DNA from: Gammaproteobacteria bacterium
GTDB lineage: Bacteria; Pseudomonadota; Gammaproteobacteria; Pseudomonadales; Balneatricaceae
DNA length: 64,000 bases
Direction: 5' to 3'
Assembly: GCA_030748435.1 (NCBI GenBank)
Contig: JASMLZ010000022.1
Coordinates: 1-64,000, forward strand
The stretch's first letter is position 1, and the number at the start of each line of letters is the position of its first letter. The translations under genes and the position numbers were made by a program. The notes beneath the pieces are model-generated. The model was not told where the DNA came from. It was given only the letters and a program-made list of their open reading frames with translations, and ran no database searches. This document shows positions 1 through 8,926 of this stretch, in pieces.

Positions 1-446
1 CTGACAAAAATAGCCATAGATTGGCATAAAGTGCTCCCATCACTTATAGAGCGGCAGCATTATTAAAATCGGTTAGTTATACCATTTTATAATGGTTGCG
101 CTCTAGGTTTAACACAAACGCGGAATTATACTCGTTTTTTGCTGCTTTGGGGAACCAGCAAGGCCGCTAAAATATGAATACCTCCAGTGCATCTACTTTT
201 GCCCCTCACCTTGTCAACCCCACTAGGGGAAGCATAACTAGCATAACAACTGCTCGGAGTACTTCTATTACCGGCTCAAGCATACATATATACAGATAAA
301 CAGATGCTTTAGCTCCCTATTAAAAGATACTGCTGACAACTTACCCAGCTTTTTTATGCTTTTCACAGTCAAAGCATTTATCAATTTGTCCCATGCGCTT
401 ACAATAGCCGTTTTACTTAATTTGATCAGATTGGAAGCCTAGCACC
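1..446. other. Gene-free left end, upstream of proS
   Basis: No convincing gene is seen on either strand. The stretch is AT-rich with many stops. It holds a short hairpin at 81-96 (ACCATT, loop TTAT, AATGGT) and a tandem 9-base repeat at 231-248 (AGCATAACT, AGCATAACA). The proS promoter should lie near its right end, but only a weak -10-like TACAAT in the last 60 bases is visible. Confidence 0.6.
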
Positions 447-2174
447 ATGCGCGCCAGCCGTTTTTTTATCGCTACCCAGAAAGAAACTCCAGCCGATGCT
501 GAAGTAATCAGCCATCAGCTTATGCTACGCGCTGGTTTGATCCGTAGACTAGCCTCTGGCCTGTACACTTGGTTGCCCTTAGGTATTCGTACCCTGCGCA
601 AGGTCGAAGCCATTGTGCGCGAAGAAATGAATGCCGCAGGCGCTCTGGAATTGCTGATGCCTGCCGTGCAACCGGCAGAATTATGGCAGGAGTCTGGCCG
701 CTGGCAACAATACGGCCCTGAGCTACTGCGCTTAAAAGATCGCCACGAGCGCGACTTTTGTGTTGGGCCCACCCATGAAGAAGTAATAACGGATATGGTG
801 CGCCGGGAGATTCGTGGCTACAAGAGCCTGCCAGTTAATTTTTATCAAATTCAGACCAAGTTCCGGGATGAAGTAAGACCTCGCTTTGGCGTCATGCGCT
901 CGCGCGAATTTGTGATGAAAGATGCCTACTCTTTCCACTTAAGCCAAACATCCCTGCAGGCAACATATGATGCCATGCACACGGCTTATACCAATATATT
1001 TACCCGTCTGGGACTGGATTTCCGTGCCGTACGCGCTGATTCAGGCAGCATTGGTGGCGATGCCTCTCAGGAATTTCATGTATTAGCCAGTTCCGGGGAA
1101 GATGATATTGCCTTTAGCGATAGCAGCCAGTTTGCCGCTAATGTGGAAATGGCTGAAGCACTCATGCCAACAACTCCACGCCCTGCACCTGCAGCAGAAA
1201 TGGAAACGGTCCACACACCAGAGCAAAAAACCATCGATGCTGTGTGCCATTTCCTTGGACAAAGCCAACAACAAAGCCTGAAGTCTTTGGTAGTCTTGGG
1301 CACCGCCGATAAGCATGGCCACCAACCACTGGTTATGCTGGTATTGCGTGGGGATCATATGCTTAATGCCATCAAGGCCGAAAAGCACCCACTTATTGCA
1401 GAACCTTTAACCATGGCACCAGAAGCACGCATTACGGCTGAGTTAAACACCACACCAGGTTCGATTGGACCAGTCAATAGTGATATCACTATTATTGCTG
1501 ACCGTGCAGCTAGTGTTATGGCTGACTTCACCTGTGGTGCTAATAAAAGTGATTATCACTTTACTCATGTTAACTGGGAACGCGATGCTAGCTACACCGC
1601 AGTGGCCGACCTACGCAACGTCGTTAATGGCGACCCAAGCCCTTGTGGTGAGGGTCAGATTGTTATCAAGCGCGGTATCGAAGTGGGGCATATTTTCCAG
1701 CTGGGTGATAAGTATGCCAAGGCAATGAATGCCAGTGTGCTGGACGAAAATGGTAAAGCCCAGGTTATGCAAATGGGCTGTTATGGTATCGGCATTACCC
1801 GCGTCGTAGCGGCTGCCATAGAACAAAATCACGATGCTAACGGCATTATCTGGCCCCAGGCTCTGGCGCCCTTTGAACTGGTACTAACACCCTTGAATTA
1901 TGACAAGTCTGAGCGCGTACGGGATTACACAGATCAGTTGTATCAGCAATTATGTGAGGCTGGCGTTGATGTGTTACTGGACGACCGCGCGCTGCGCCCC
2001 GGCAACAAGTTTGCTGATGCCGAACTAATGGGCCTGCCCCATCGTCTGGTGATTGGTGAACGGGGACTGGATGCTGGTATGCTGGAATATCGTGATCGGC
2101 GCGCCAGCGAGAATGAAGACCTACCCATGGAAGGTGTGCTAGCCAGCCTGCTAGCTAAACTAAAATCTTTGTAA
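447..2174 (+). CDS. proS: Prolyl-tRNA synthetase
   Basis: Charges tRNA-Pro with proline in the cytoplasm. The 575 residues match the bacterial ProS type: a class II core with THEE near residue 109 and the motif-2 stretch [10 protein letters not shown] from about residue 139, an inserted editing domain at roughly 220-400 that clears mischarged Ala-tRNA-Pro, the motif-3 region GCYGIGITR near residue 443, and a C-terminal anticodon-binding domain. Length is normal for the family. ATG 447 gives the conserved N-terminus ([20 protein letters not shown]). It is followed closely by the arsC-like gene on the same strand. No defects seen. Confidence 0.98.
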   Translation: MRASRFFIATQKETPADAEVISHQLMLRAGLIRRLASGLYTWLPLGIRTLRKVEAIVREEMNAAGALELLMPAVQPAELWQESGRWQQYGPELLRLKDRHERDFCVGPTHEEVITDMVRREIRGYKSLPVNFYQIQTKFRDEVRPRFGVMRSREFVMKDAYSFHLSQTSLQATYDAMHTAYTNIFTRLGLDFRAVRADSGSIGGDASQEFHVLASSGEDDIAFSDSSQFAANVEMAEALMPTTPRPAPAAEMETVHTPEQKTIDAVCHFLGQSQQQSLKSLVVLGTADKHGHQPLVMLVLRGDHMLNAIKAEKHPLIAEPLTMAPEARITAELNTTPGSIGPVNSDITIIADRAASVMADFTCGANKSDYHFTHVNWERDASYTAVADLRNVVNGDPSPCGEGQIVIKRGIEVGHIFQLGDKYAKAMNASVLDENGKAQVMQMGCYGIGITRVVAAAIEQNHDANGIIWPQALAPFELVLTPLNYDKSERVRDYTDQLYQQLCEAGVDVLLDDRALRPGNKFADAELMGLPHRLVIGERGLDAGMLEYRDRRASENEDLPMEGVLASLLAKLKSL

Positions 2175-2232
2175 GCCTAATCTACAGAGTTTGCTGGCCT
2201 ATGCCGACAGAGACCATTATATAGGTAAAAAA

Positions 2233-2583
2233 ATGAGTGTAACTATTTATCATAATCCCCGTTGTTCCAAATCCCGTGCCACTCTGGCTTTACTGGAAGC
2301 CAATGGCATCACTCCCAATATACGCCTGTATTTAGAGGCTATTCCCAGTGCGGAAGAGCTAACCAAACTGCTGGCCATGTTGAATATGAACAACCCGCGT
2401 GAACTGATGCGCAAGGGCGAAGATGCTTATAAAGAGGGCAATCTGGATGACGACCAATTAACATCTGACGAGCTTATCACTGCCATGCTCACCACACCCA
2501 AACTGATTGAACGGCCTATTGTAGTTTGTCGCGGACAGGCGCGTATTGGGCGCCCACCAGAACAGGTTCTGGACATTCTGTAA
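2233..2583 (+). CDS. arsC: ArsC-family (glutaredoxin-type) arsenate reductase-like protein
   Basis: A 116-residue protein of the ArsC/Spx/YffB thioredoxin-fold family. The catalytic cysteine lies in NPRCSKSR near the N-terminus, and the ERPIVV segment near the C-terminus holds a conserved arginine. Known members of the ArsC branch reduce arsenate with glutathione and glutaredoxin. No arsenical pump or ArsR gene is nearby, so a housekeeping thiol role is equally possible. The ATG at 2233 is chosen because the upstream extension (from 2191) is not conserved in type. The TAA stop overlaps the ATG of the next gene (TAATG), which indicates translational coupling. Confidence 0.88.
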   Translation: MSVTIYHNPRCSKSRATLALLEANGITPNIRLYLEAIPSAEELTKLLAMLNMNNPRELMRKGEDAYKEGNLDDDQLTSDELITAMLTTPKLIERPIVVCRGQARIGRPPEQVLDIL

Positions 2584-2957
2584 TGGGTATGGAGTATAAG
2601 CAGAAGCGCCGCTATTCTCGCTTTGCCAGCCTGACAAGCTACTGGGGATTGCTGGGCTATTTTTGCGCCAGCCCGTTTATTTACCCTGTTGCCGGTACCA
2701 ACCCTATGGTGATTATTGGCGTTAAGGCATTACCGTTATTGGCCTTTGCCCCAGGGGTGATGCGCGAAAATCGCCGCACTCTGGCCTGGTTATGTTTCGT
2801 ACTGCTGATCTACTTTATCTTTACCGTGGCCATGTGGCAGCCCCAAAACTGGGCTAGCATGGTATTGATAGTCAGCCTGTTTGTTAGCGCTATGATGCAT
2901 ATTCGCTGGCATAATCGAGCCCTCAATGGCCCACCAGTCAAGCGTCAACGACGATAG
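2583..2957 (+). CDS. DUF2069 family small membrane protein
   Basis: A 124-residue integral membrane protein with four predicted hydrophobic helices and a basic C-terminal tail (VKRQRR). It fits DUF2069, a gammaproteobacterial family of unknown function often found beside arsC-like and wrbA genes. Here wrbA is absent and the gene directly overlaps the arsC stop by one base. A second ATG six bases downstream is also possible. No function is assigned. Confidence 0.8.
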   Translation: MGMEYKQKRRYSRFASLTSYWGLLGYFCASPFIYPVAGTNPMVIIGVKALPLLAFAPGVMRENRRTLAWLCFVLLIYFIFTVAMWQPQNWASMVLIVSLFVSAMMHIRWHNRALNGPPVKRQRR

Positions 2958-3059
2958 ATAGGGATAGATAATATCAAAAAGCTATAATGTCTTGAGAAAA
3001 GCAAGCTTACAAGCTGTTATGGCCCACTGCTACAGATGTTGAGCCTGAACCGATGATAT

Positions 3060-4733
3060 TTAGCTGGCACCCTGAGCGCGACGCGCCAGCCGCTGGCGCT
3101 CAAACTCACGAATGCGCTGACGATAATGTTCCACGGTTTGGGCGCGCAGCACACTGCGCTTTTCATCGTAGAGTTCACCACCCAGATTATTAGCCAGACA
3201 TTGTGCTGTTTCAAGCATATAGTCGAACGCCCGAATACGATCATTAGCGCTAGGCAAGGTCATAAAGAAAACCACACCAGCAGTATGCACACTAGACATA
3301 GTGGCTAAATCAAAGGCACCACTTTGGGTCATATTGGCCATACTAAATTGGGTCTGACCTGCCGTTAAACCATCTTCATGGCGATGAAACAGGTCCATAC
3401 TGCCATGCACCATACCACAGGCTTCCACCAGCCCCTGCAGATGCCCGCCAAAGAATCCTTGGGTATCCTTGGCCACCACAATAATGGTTAAAATCTGTTC
3501 CACATTGGCCACCACAGAGCCTTCAGCTTGTGTCTGCTCGTCAATAGCCCTATCTTCCTGGGCCTGCTTGCGACGGTTTTCCAAGAGCATTTTACCAAAA
3601 GAAAAGGAGGTTACTTTTGCCAGGCGCGCACCAAGACTATCTGCCGGTGTATCCAGCTCTTCATCCAAACCAGTATCGGTAAGCAGTATGTCATCTGCCA
3701 ACGCCTCTGCTGTCTGATCAAGGGGTTGTTCAGGTGACGACTCAGTAGTAGCTACCATAGTCTGTAAAGCGGTCTCAGGATCTTCCGGCTGTGCCTGTGT
3801 CGATACTTTATCTGCAGCCGTTGATATTGGCTCTGCCGGAGCAAATTCTTGCTGTTCTGGCACAGGAGCTGGTTGTAGACTTGTCGCCTCTTGCAAATCG
3901 GTATATGCCTGCCAATCTTCCAGACTTTCCGCAGTCTCATCCTGAGCAGCTATATCAGCAAACATATCGCTTTGCACCATCTTGTGCGACTCAACCACTT
4001 CATGCACTGGGCGGGTCGGATCAAATACCGCAATCAATGGATTTTCTTCTGCCGGACCAGTTTCTGCCATGTCATCTTCTGGTGCCGCCAAATCAAATTC
4101 AGGGCCCATTGCTTCAGCCACTAATTCTTCTGCTACTAATTCTTCTGCTACTAATTCTTCTGCTACTAATTCTTCTGCTATCGATTCTTCTGCTATCGAT
4201 TCTTCTGCTATCGATTCTTCTGCTACCGATTCTTCTGCTACCGATTCTTCTGCTACTAATTCTTCTTCTGCTACTAATTCTGTTTCTATAGCTTCTGCTG
4301 ACTCCACAGCTGCTATTGATTCTATAACCACCTGCGTGCCAGCTGCCAAGTTGTCCGCAAGCTGACTTTCTTCAGGGTGATTTTCTTCAAGATGATTTTG
4401 TGCGGCCACCAAGGGCACGTCTGCGTCCTGTTCCATTGCTGCTGACACTGCTGGTTCACTGGCACTAGCCGGCAAGTCCGCGGATTCGACCACAGCAATT
4501 GTCTCTGCTCTTGCAGGCTGTGGACTAGGTTGCTCATCTGCATCCGGCACCACTATGCGGGCACCACCATTGGGTAGTTCCGAGCGATAGTCATCAACAG
4601 CTAAATTTTGTAGTGTTTCGTCAAGCTTTATAGCTAAAGTGGAGGGACGGGAAACCATACGGCGGATTCCGTCTATGGCAATGGCAATGATGGTTAAACC
4701 ACCAAATAAAAGAAACCAGTGCGTTAATGTCAT
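3060..4733 (-). CDS. zipA: Cell division protein ZipA with expanded acidic linker
   Basis: ZipA anchors and bundles FtsZ at the inner membrane early in division. The architecture is standard: an N-terminal transmembrane segment (about residues 5-24), a basic stretch (RRMVSR), a long disordered linker, and a C-terminal FtsZ-binding domain in the last 145 residues or so. At 557 residues it is much longer than the roughly 330 of E. coli ZipA. The excess is an acidic Glu/Ala/Val/Ser linker containing ten copies of a pentapeptide of the type (I/V)AEE(S/L), encoded by a 15-base tandem repeat at 4126-4278. It is downstream of smc on the same strand but separated from it by about 640 bases. The usual ligA neighbour is not present. 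Confidence 0.95.
   Translation of the reverse strand: MTLTHWFLLFGGLTIIAIAIDGIRRMVSRPSTLAIKLDETLQNLAVDDYRSELPNGGARIVVPDADEQPSPQPARAETIAVVESADLPASASEPAVSAAMEQDADVPLVAAQNHLEENHPEESQLADNLAAGTQVVIESIAAVESAEAIETELVAEEELVAEESVAEESVAEESIAEESIAEESIAEELVAEELVAEELVAEELVAEAMGPEFDLAAPEDDMAETGPAEENPLIAVFDPTRPVHEVVESHKMVQSDMFADIAAQDETAESLEDWQAYTDLQEATSLQPAPVPEQQEFAPAEPISTAADKVSTQAQPEDPETALQTMVATTESSPEQPLDQTAEALADDILLTDTGLDEELDTPADSLGARLAKVTSFSFGKMLLENRRKQAQEDRAIDEQTQAEGSVVANVEQILTIIVVAKDTQGFFGGHLQGLVEACGMVHGSMDLFHRHEDGLTAGQTQFSMANMTQSGAFDLATMSSVHTAGVVFFMTLPSANDRIRAFDYMLETAQCLANNLGGELYDEKRSVLRAQTVEHYRQRIREFERQRLARRAQGAS
4126..4278 (-). repeat. 15-bp in-frame tandem repeat inside zipA
   Basis: The + strand shows ten copies of TCTTCTGCTAYYRAT. 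Nine are contiguous from 4126 to 4260, then a TCT insertion, then a tenth at 4264-4278. Variants end in ACTAAT, ATCGAT or ACCGAT and are grouped in runs, as expected from slippage or unequal exchange. Each unit encodes five residues, so copy-number changes keep the zipA frame. Confidence 0.97.
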
Positions 4734-5374
4734 AGGTTAACCATATGCATCTATTATTTTCTAGTCTGAATCTAGAGTCTGTGCATGCCTGCTCAGGCCA
4801 TAGAATCATAGCAATCAGGCACACTATACCCATAATTGGCAAATAACGAAACCCCCTTATAATATTTTTTATGAGTGTTATATTTTTCAAATATTATATT
4901 CAGCAACAAACAATTTGGAGCTAATTTAATATACCTTTAACACGCCTGCTGAAGATTGTAATGCCCCAGATATTGCTTCCATGACCAGCCAAATTAACAA
5001 AGTGCTAACTATATAACCCTGAACAAATTTATACGCCAGCAAGTAACTAAATGCCACCTACTTTAACCCTAAGCCGACAAGGTTATCTATATTGAAAGTG
5101 ATAAAATCAAACGCTTTGATGATGGCTTTAACCTAAAGACCTCAGTTGCACACAGGATTTGCGCTGAGAGACAGGGCCGCAAAACAAGGCGCTGCTCGCA
5201 GGCAATGGCCGTGGCTCTGGGCAAAAGCGGCAACGATAACATGTGGTTTTGAATTCAGCGCAAAACAGTATAGCGTTTTTGAACTCATCTGTAGGGTGAA
5301 TAGAATAGCTGTCTATCTTAGTTGTATGTCAACATATTCCGCAAGATATAAGCGATCAACTGAGGTTTTTAGGT
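4734..5374. other. Gene-poor gap between smc and zipA
   Basis: About 640 bases separate genes that are normally adjacent. No intact reading frame with a plausible product is visible. The left half is AT-rich. The right half (about 5050-5250) has coding-like composition and may be a decayed gene on the + strand, listed separately. Confidence 0.6.
5051..5252 (+). pseudogene. Possible decayed fragment of an RsmJ-like 16S rRNA methyltransferase
   Basis: Two adjoining frames (5051-5095, then 5094-5252) read MPPTLTLSRQGYLY and then ESDKIKRFDDGFNLKTSVAHR, QAMAVALGKSGND and so on. RsmJ proteins have a hydrophobic strand, then VDF-x-GxxAHRRxxGGGRGQ and AKAVGxKxG; the VAHR, GR and AVALGKSG elements occur in that order here. 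At least one frameshift separates the parts, and the downstream DATAGLGxD SAM-binding region is missing. The match is by eye and weak; it could be coincidence. Confidence 0.2.
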
Positions 5375-8300
5375 TCAAGCCAGTTCCTGAGTCATATTGA
5401 CGGCCTCATCAACATCTACGGTAACCAGACGGGATACACCTGATTCCTGCATCGTAACACCAAGCAGTTGATGGGCCATTTCCATGGCTATCTTATTGTG
5501 GGATATGTAGATAAATTGGACCTTGGCCGACATCTCTTCCACCAAACGCGTATAACGCTCAACATTGGCATCATCCAAGGGCGCATCCACCTCATCCAAC
5601 ATACAAAAAGGTGATGGGTTAAGCTGGAAAATAGAAAACACCAAGGCAATGGCAGTGAGCGCCTTTTCGCCCCCGGATAACAGATGAATACTACTGTTCC
5701 GCTTGCCTGGAGGTTGCGCCATAATGGTGACGCCGGTTGACAGGAGGTCGTCATCGGTCAACTCCAAGGATGCCCTGCCACCGCCAAACACCTTGGGAAA
5801 CAATTGCTGCAAGCTGGCATTAACTGTGTCGAAGGTTTCCTTAAAGCGGCTACGAGTCTCGCGGTCGATCTTGCGAATTGCTTCTTCCAGACTATCTAGT
5901 GCAGTGCTCAGTTCGGCATGTTGCTGATCAAGAAAGGCCTTACGCTCCTGCTGTTCCTGGTACTCGTCTATAGCCATCAGATTGATCGCCCCCAAACGTT
6001 TAATCCGATTCTGTACCTGTTCCAACAGGCGGCTAAGATTGCCTTCCTCTGCCTCTTCGGGCAATAATTCGGCCAGCTTGTCGACTAAAATATTTTGTTC
6101 CGCCATCTGCTGCTTAATATTGTCCGCCGTCACTTGAATCTCACGCTCCACCAAGCGCTGATCCTGCAGCAACTGCTGACGCTGGCTGATGTCCTGTTCC
6201 TGACGCAGTTGTTGTTGCTCAATTTCCCGTATGGCCGTTTCCAGATCAGTCATCGTTTGGCGCTTTTCATTCATGGCCACTTCGGCCACCATGCGGGCCG
6301 CCACCAACTCCTGCAACTGTTGTTGCAACTCAGGGGCTGGGTCCTGACCCTGTTCCTGACCGCGCTCCACAATATCTTCCTGACGCTGTTGCCACTCCAG
6401 ATTCTGCTCCTCCAAACGCGCCAGAGAACGACTAAGACTCTGCTTTTGGGCAGTCACGCTGGAAACACGAGCCTGCAGTTGTATAACCTGTTGTTGAATT
6501 TGTCCATGTTGCTGGCGATGCTGCTGCAACTGCGTTTGGATCTGGTCTTTTTGCTCCTGCAATTGAGGTTGCTGCGCCTGACTGTTTGCCAGTGTCTGAT
6601 CTAACGTTTCCTGCTCACCTGCCAGTTGTTCAATGGTCTCTGCCAGCATCTGATGGGCCTGCTTTTGCTCCTGCAGGCGTTGCTGCACGCGCCCATACTG
6701 CTGTTGCTGTTGACCTTGTTGCTGCTGTAACAGGGCCAACTGCTGCTGCACTTGCTGCTGCTTCTGTTGGGCTTGCTGGACGCTTTGTCGTTGCTGCTGC
6801 AGTTGCTCCTGCAAGTGGCCGATATCATGCCGCTGGTCTTGCAAGCGCTCACTCAACGCAGCTTGTTGCAATGTCAGGGCTTGCTGGTTTTGCTGCTGAG
6901 CGGCTAACTGTTGCTGACGCTCCAGAATACCACTACCTGCATCTGTACTGGCCGTCTGCGCTGTGCGTAACCAGCCCTGCCCCAGCCATAATCCATTGGC
7001 CAGAATTACGCTAGCATAAGCCGGCAAGTCAGCTAATATTTGCTCAGCTTGGGTGCTTGATTCGGCTACCACCACCTGCCCCAACAAAGCAGCCAATGGG
7101 TGTTTGCTCTCAACCTTCTCCAGCAAGCTGCCCGGCAGGGCCTGGCGTTGCTTGTCGGTATATAATAGCGCCAAGCCAGGGCGCTCTAGCAACGCCGCTT
7201 CCTGTTGTATTATGCTGTGCTGTACAAAGGGCGCATGCAGCCAGTCTCCCAGCACCTGCTCTACCGCAAGCTCCCAGCCACTTTGCACCTGCAAACTCTG
7301 CAACAGGGTTGCATGCTCATCCTGCAACCACTCTGCGGGACATTCGGCAGCAACTTGCTGTGCTTCCTCAAGCAACATTTGCAAAGACACGACCTGACCT
7401 TTAACCTGATTCAGCTCTTCTTTTACACGGTCCAATTCAGTCTGTGTGCTTTGTTCTATGCTGCGCAAGTCCTCTTGCTGTTGCTCAAGGCTGGCTAGTT
7501 GTTGCTGCTCTTGTTCGGTCTGTAATTGAGTCTCGGCCAGATGCTCCTGCAACAAATCAAGCTCATTGTCATCATCTGCACTAGCCAATTCTTCACTCTC
7601 ACTGCGCAAACCTTGTAGTTCTTGTGCCAACTGCTTAAATCGCTGGCTGTGATGTTGTAAATTGGTTTTGGTTACATCCAATTGACGTTGTAATTCAGCT
7701 TGCTCAGCAGCCTGCACATCCCACTGTTCCTGCCACTCCTGTCTGGCTTCTTCACTGGTATGCAACACCTGCTCAGCTTCCAATAACTGTGCCTGAGCTA
7801 ATTCGATATCGGGTGCTAACTGGTCTTCTTGCTGTTGCAGATGGGTCAGCTCACGACTATCGTTGCTAATCACCTGCGCAATGCGCTCTAACTGGCGCTG
7901 GGCTTCCGTATAGTCTAGCTGCCACTGTTGCTCTTGTTGGCGCTGGTGCTCCAGTGTTTGCTCCAGACGCGCTATATCAGCCCCTAAGCGATAGTATTCA
8001 CTTTGACTTTCATTAAAGCTTTCCAGTGCCACCGACAATTCATCTTTTTTCACATCCAACTGGGCTACGCGAGTATTCTGCTCACTACGCTGCAGGTTAA
8101 TCTCATCCTGAATACGCCCCATGCCAATACGCTGGTCCAACAATTTTTCGCGCAAGTTGCGCCATTGTATGGCCGCTAATTGTGATTTGTGGGTACGCTC
8201 TTCCTGTTTAAACTGGGTATATTGCTCTGCCGCCGCCGCCTGACGTTTTAAGGTTTCTAACTGTCGCCCCAGTTCGTCACGCAAATCTTCCAGCCGCTCC

Positions 8301-8872
8301 AGATTTTCCCGGGTACGCTGAATACGATTGGATGTTTCACGCCGACGTTCTTTATAGCGCGAGATCCCCGCCGCTTCTTCAATATAAACCCGCAGTTCTT
8401 CTGGCCGCGATTCAATCAGGCGCGAGATCATACCCTGCTCGATAATGGAATAACTGCGGGGGCCCAAGCCAGTGCCCAAGAATAGGTCAGTAACATCACG
8501 CCGGCGGCATTTTTGATTATTCAAGAAGTACGTTGATTGACCTTCGCGAGTTACCCTGCGTTTAATAGCAACTTCATTATAGCCGGCATATTCACCAGAC
8601 AGGGTGCGATCATGGTTATCAAAGATAAGTTCTATACTGGCCTGCCCTACGGGCTGTCTGGAGGTAGAACCGTTAAAGATGACGTCGGTGGCATTTTCAC
8701 CACGCAGATTTTTGGCAGAACTTTCACCCATGACCCAGCGTACGGCATCAATAATATTCGATTTGCCACACCCATTAGGGCCAACGACGGCACACAGATT
8801 ACCAGGCAAATTGACCGTGGTGGGGTCAACAAAGGATTTGAAGCCAGCTAATTTTATACTTTTTAGACGCAC
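5375..8872 (-). CDS. smc: Chromosome segregation protein SMC
   Basis: Structural-maintenance-of-chromosomes ATPase that compacts and segregates DNA with ScpA/ScpB. At 1165 residues it is full length. The N-terminal head has Walker A GPNGCGKS (about 31-38). Two very long coiled coils flank a hinge at roughly 500-650. The C-terminal head carries the ABC signature LLSGGEKALTA and Walker B FCMLDEVDAPLDD at about 1065-1100. The coiled coil is strikingly glutamine-rich, with runs such as QQKQQQVQQQLALLQQQQ near residues 690-740. It starts 45 bases after ccmI in the same direction, so read-through from the ccm operon is possible. Confidence 0.97.
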   Translation of the reverse strand: MRLKSIKLAGFKSFVDPTTVNLPGNLCAVVGPNGCGKSNIIDAVRWVMGESSAKNLRGENATDVIFNGSTSRQPVGQASIELIFDNHDRTLSGEYAGYNEVAIKRRVTREGQSTYFLNNQKCRRRDVTDLFLGTGLGPRSYSIIEQGMISRLIESRPEELRVYIEEAAGISRYKERRRETSNRIQRTRENLERLEDLRDELGRQLETLKRQAAAAEQYTQFKQEERTHKSQLAAIQWRNLREKLLDQRIGMGRIQDEINLQRSEQNTRVAQLDVKKDELSVALESFNESQSEYYRLGADIARLEQTLEHQRQQEQQWQLDYTEAQRQLERIAQVISNDSRELTHLQQQEDQLAPDIELAQAQLLEAEQVLHTSEEARQEWQEQWDVQAAEQAELQRQLDVTKTNLQHHSQRFKQLAQELQGLRSESEELASADDDNELDLLQEHLAETQLQTEQEQQQLASLEQQQEDLRSIEQSTQTELDRVKEELNQVKGQVVSLQMLLEEAQQVAAECPAEWLQDEHATLLQSLQVQSGWELAVEQVLGDWLHAPFVQHSIIQQEAALLERPGLALLYTDKQRQALPGSLLEKVESKHPLAALLGQVVVAESSTQAEQILADLPAYASVILANGLWLGQGWLRTAQTASTDAGSGILERQQQLAAQQQNQQALTLQQAALSERLQDQRHDIGHLQEQLQQQRQSVQQAQQKQQQVQQQLALLQQQQGQQQQQYGRVQQRLQEQKQAHQMLAETIEQLAGEQETLDQTLANSQAQQPQLQEQKDQIQTQLQQHRQQHGQIQQQVIQLQARVSSVTAQKQSLSRSLARLEEQNLEWQQRQEDIVERGQEQGQDPAPELQQQLQELVAARMVAEVAMNEKRQTMTDLETAIREIEQQQLRQEQDISQRQQLLQDQRLVEREIQVTADNIKQQMAEQNILVDKLAELLPEEAEEGNLSRLLEQVQNRIKRLGAINLMAIDEYQEQQERKAFLDQQHAELSTALDSLEEAIRKIDRETRSRFKETFDTVNASLQQLFPKVFGGGRASLELTDDDLLSTGVTIMAQPPGKRNSSIHLLSGGEKALTAIALVFSIFQLNPSPFCMLDEVDAPLDDANVERYTRLVEEMSAKVQFIYISHNKIAMEMAHQLLGVTMQESGVSRLVTVDVDEAVNMTQELA

Positions 8873-8894
8873 GGATTCGGGTTACTCAATACAG

Positions 8895-8926
8895 CAGCCC
8901 TGTCGGGCTGGGCCAGATTACTGGCC
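8895..8926 (-). other. Two tandem short hairpins at the ccmI/smc junction
   Basis: CAGCCC-tgtc-GGGCTG (8895-8910) is followed directly by GGCCAG-atta-CTGGCC (8911-8926). The second overlaps the ccmI stop codon at 8918. Neither has a T-run, so they look like RNA structures at an operon junction rather than an intrinsic terminator. Confidence 0.4.

Noticed and set aside
4126-4278. zipA 15-bp repeat read as a CRISPR or VNTR locus outside a gene
   Set aside because: The units are contiguous without spacers and lie in frame within zipA, so it is a coding tandem repeat.
3791-4291. Long + strand reading frame rich in Leu/Ile over the zipA repeat
   Set aside because: It is the complement of the zipA repeat; the poly-Leu/Ile tail follows from the TCTTCTGCT unit and no ribosome-binding site or homologue exists.
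5146-5400. 84-codon + strand frame before the smc stop
   Set aside because: It overlaps the end of smc, starts with no ribosome-binding site, and its product has no protein-like pattern; the same DNA is better explained as a decayed gene fragment in another frame.
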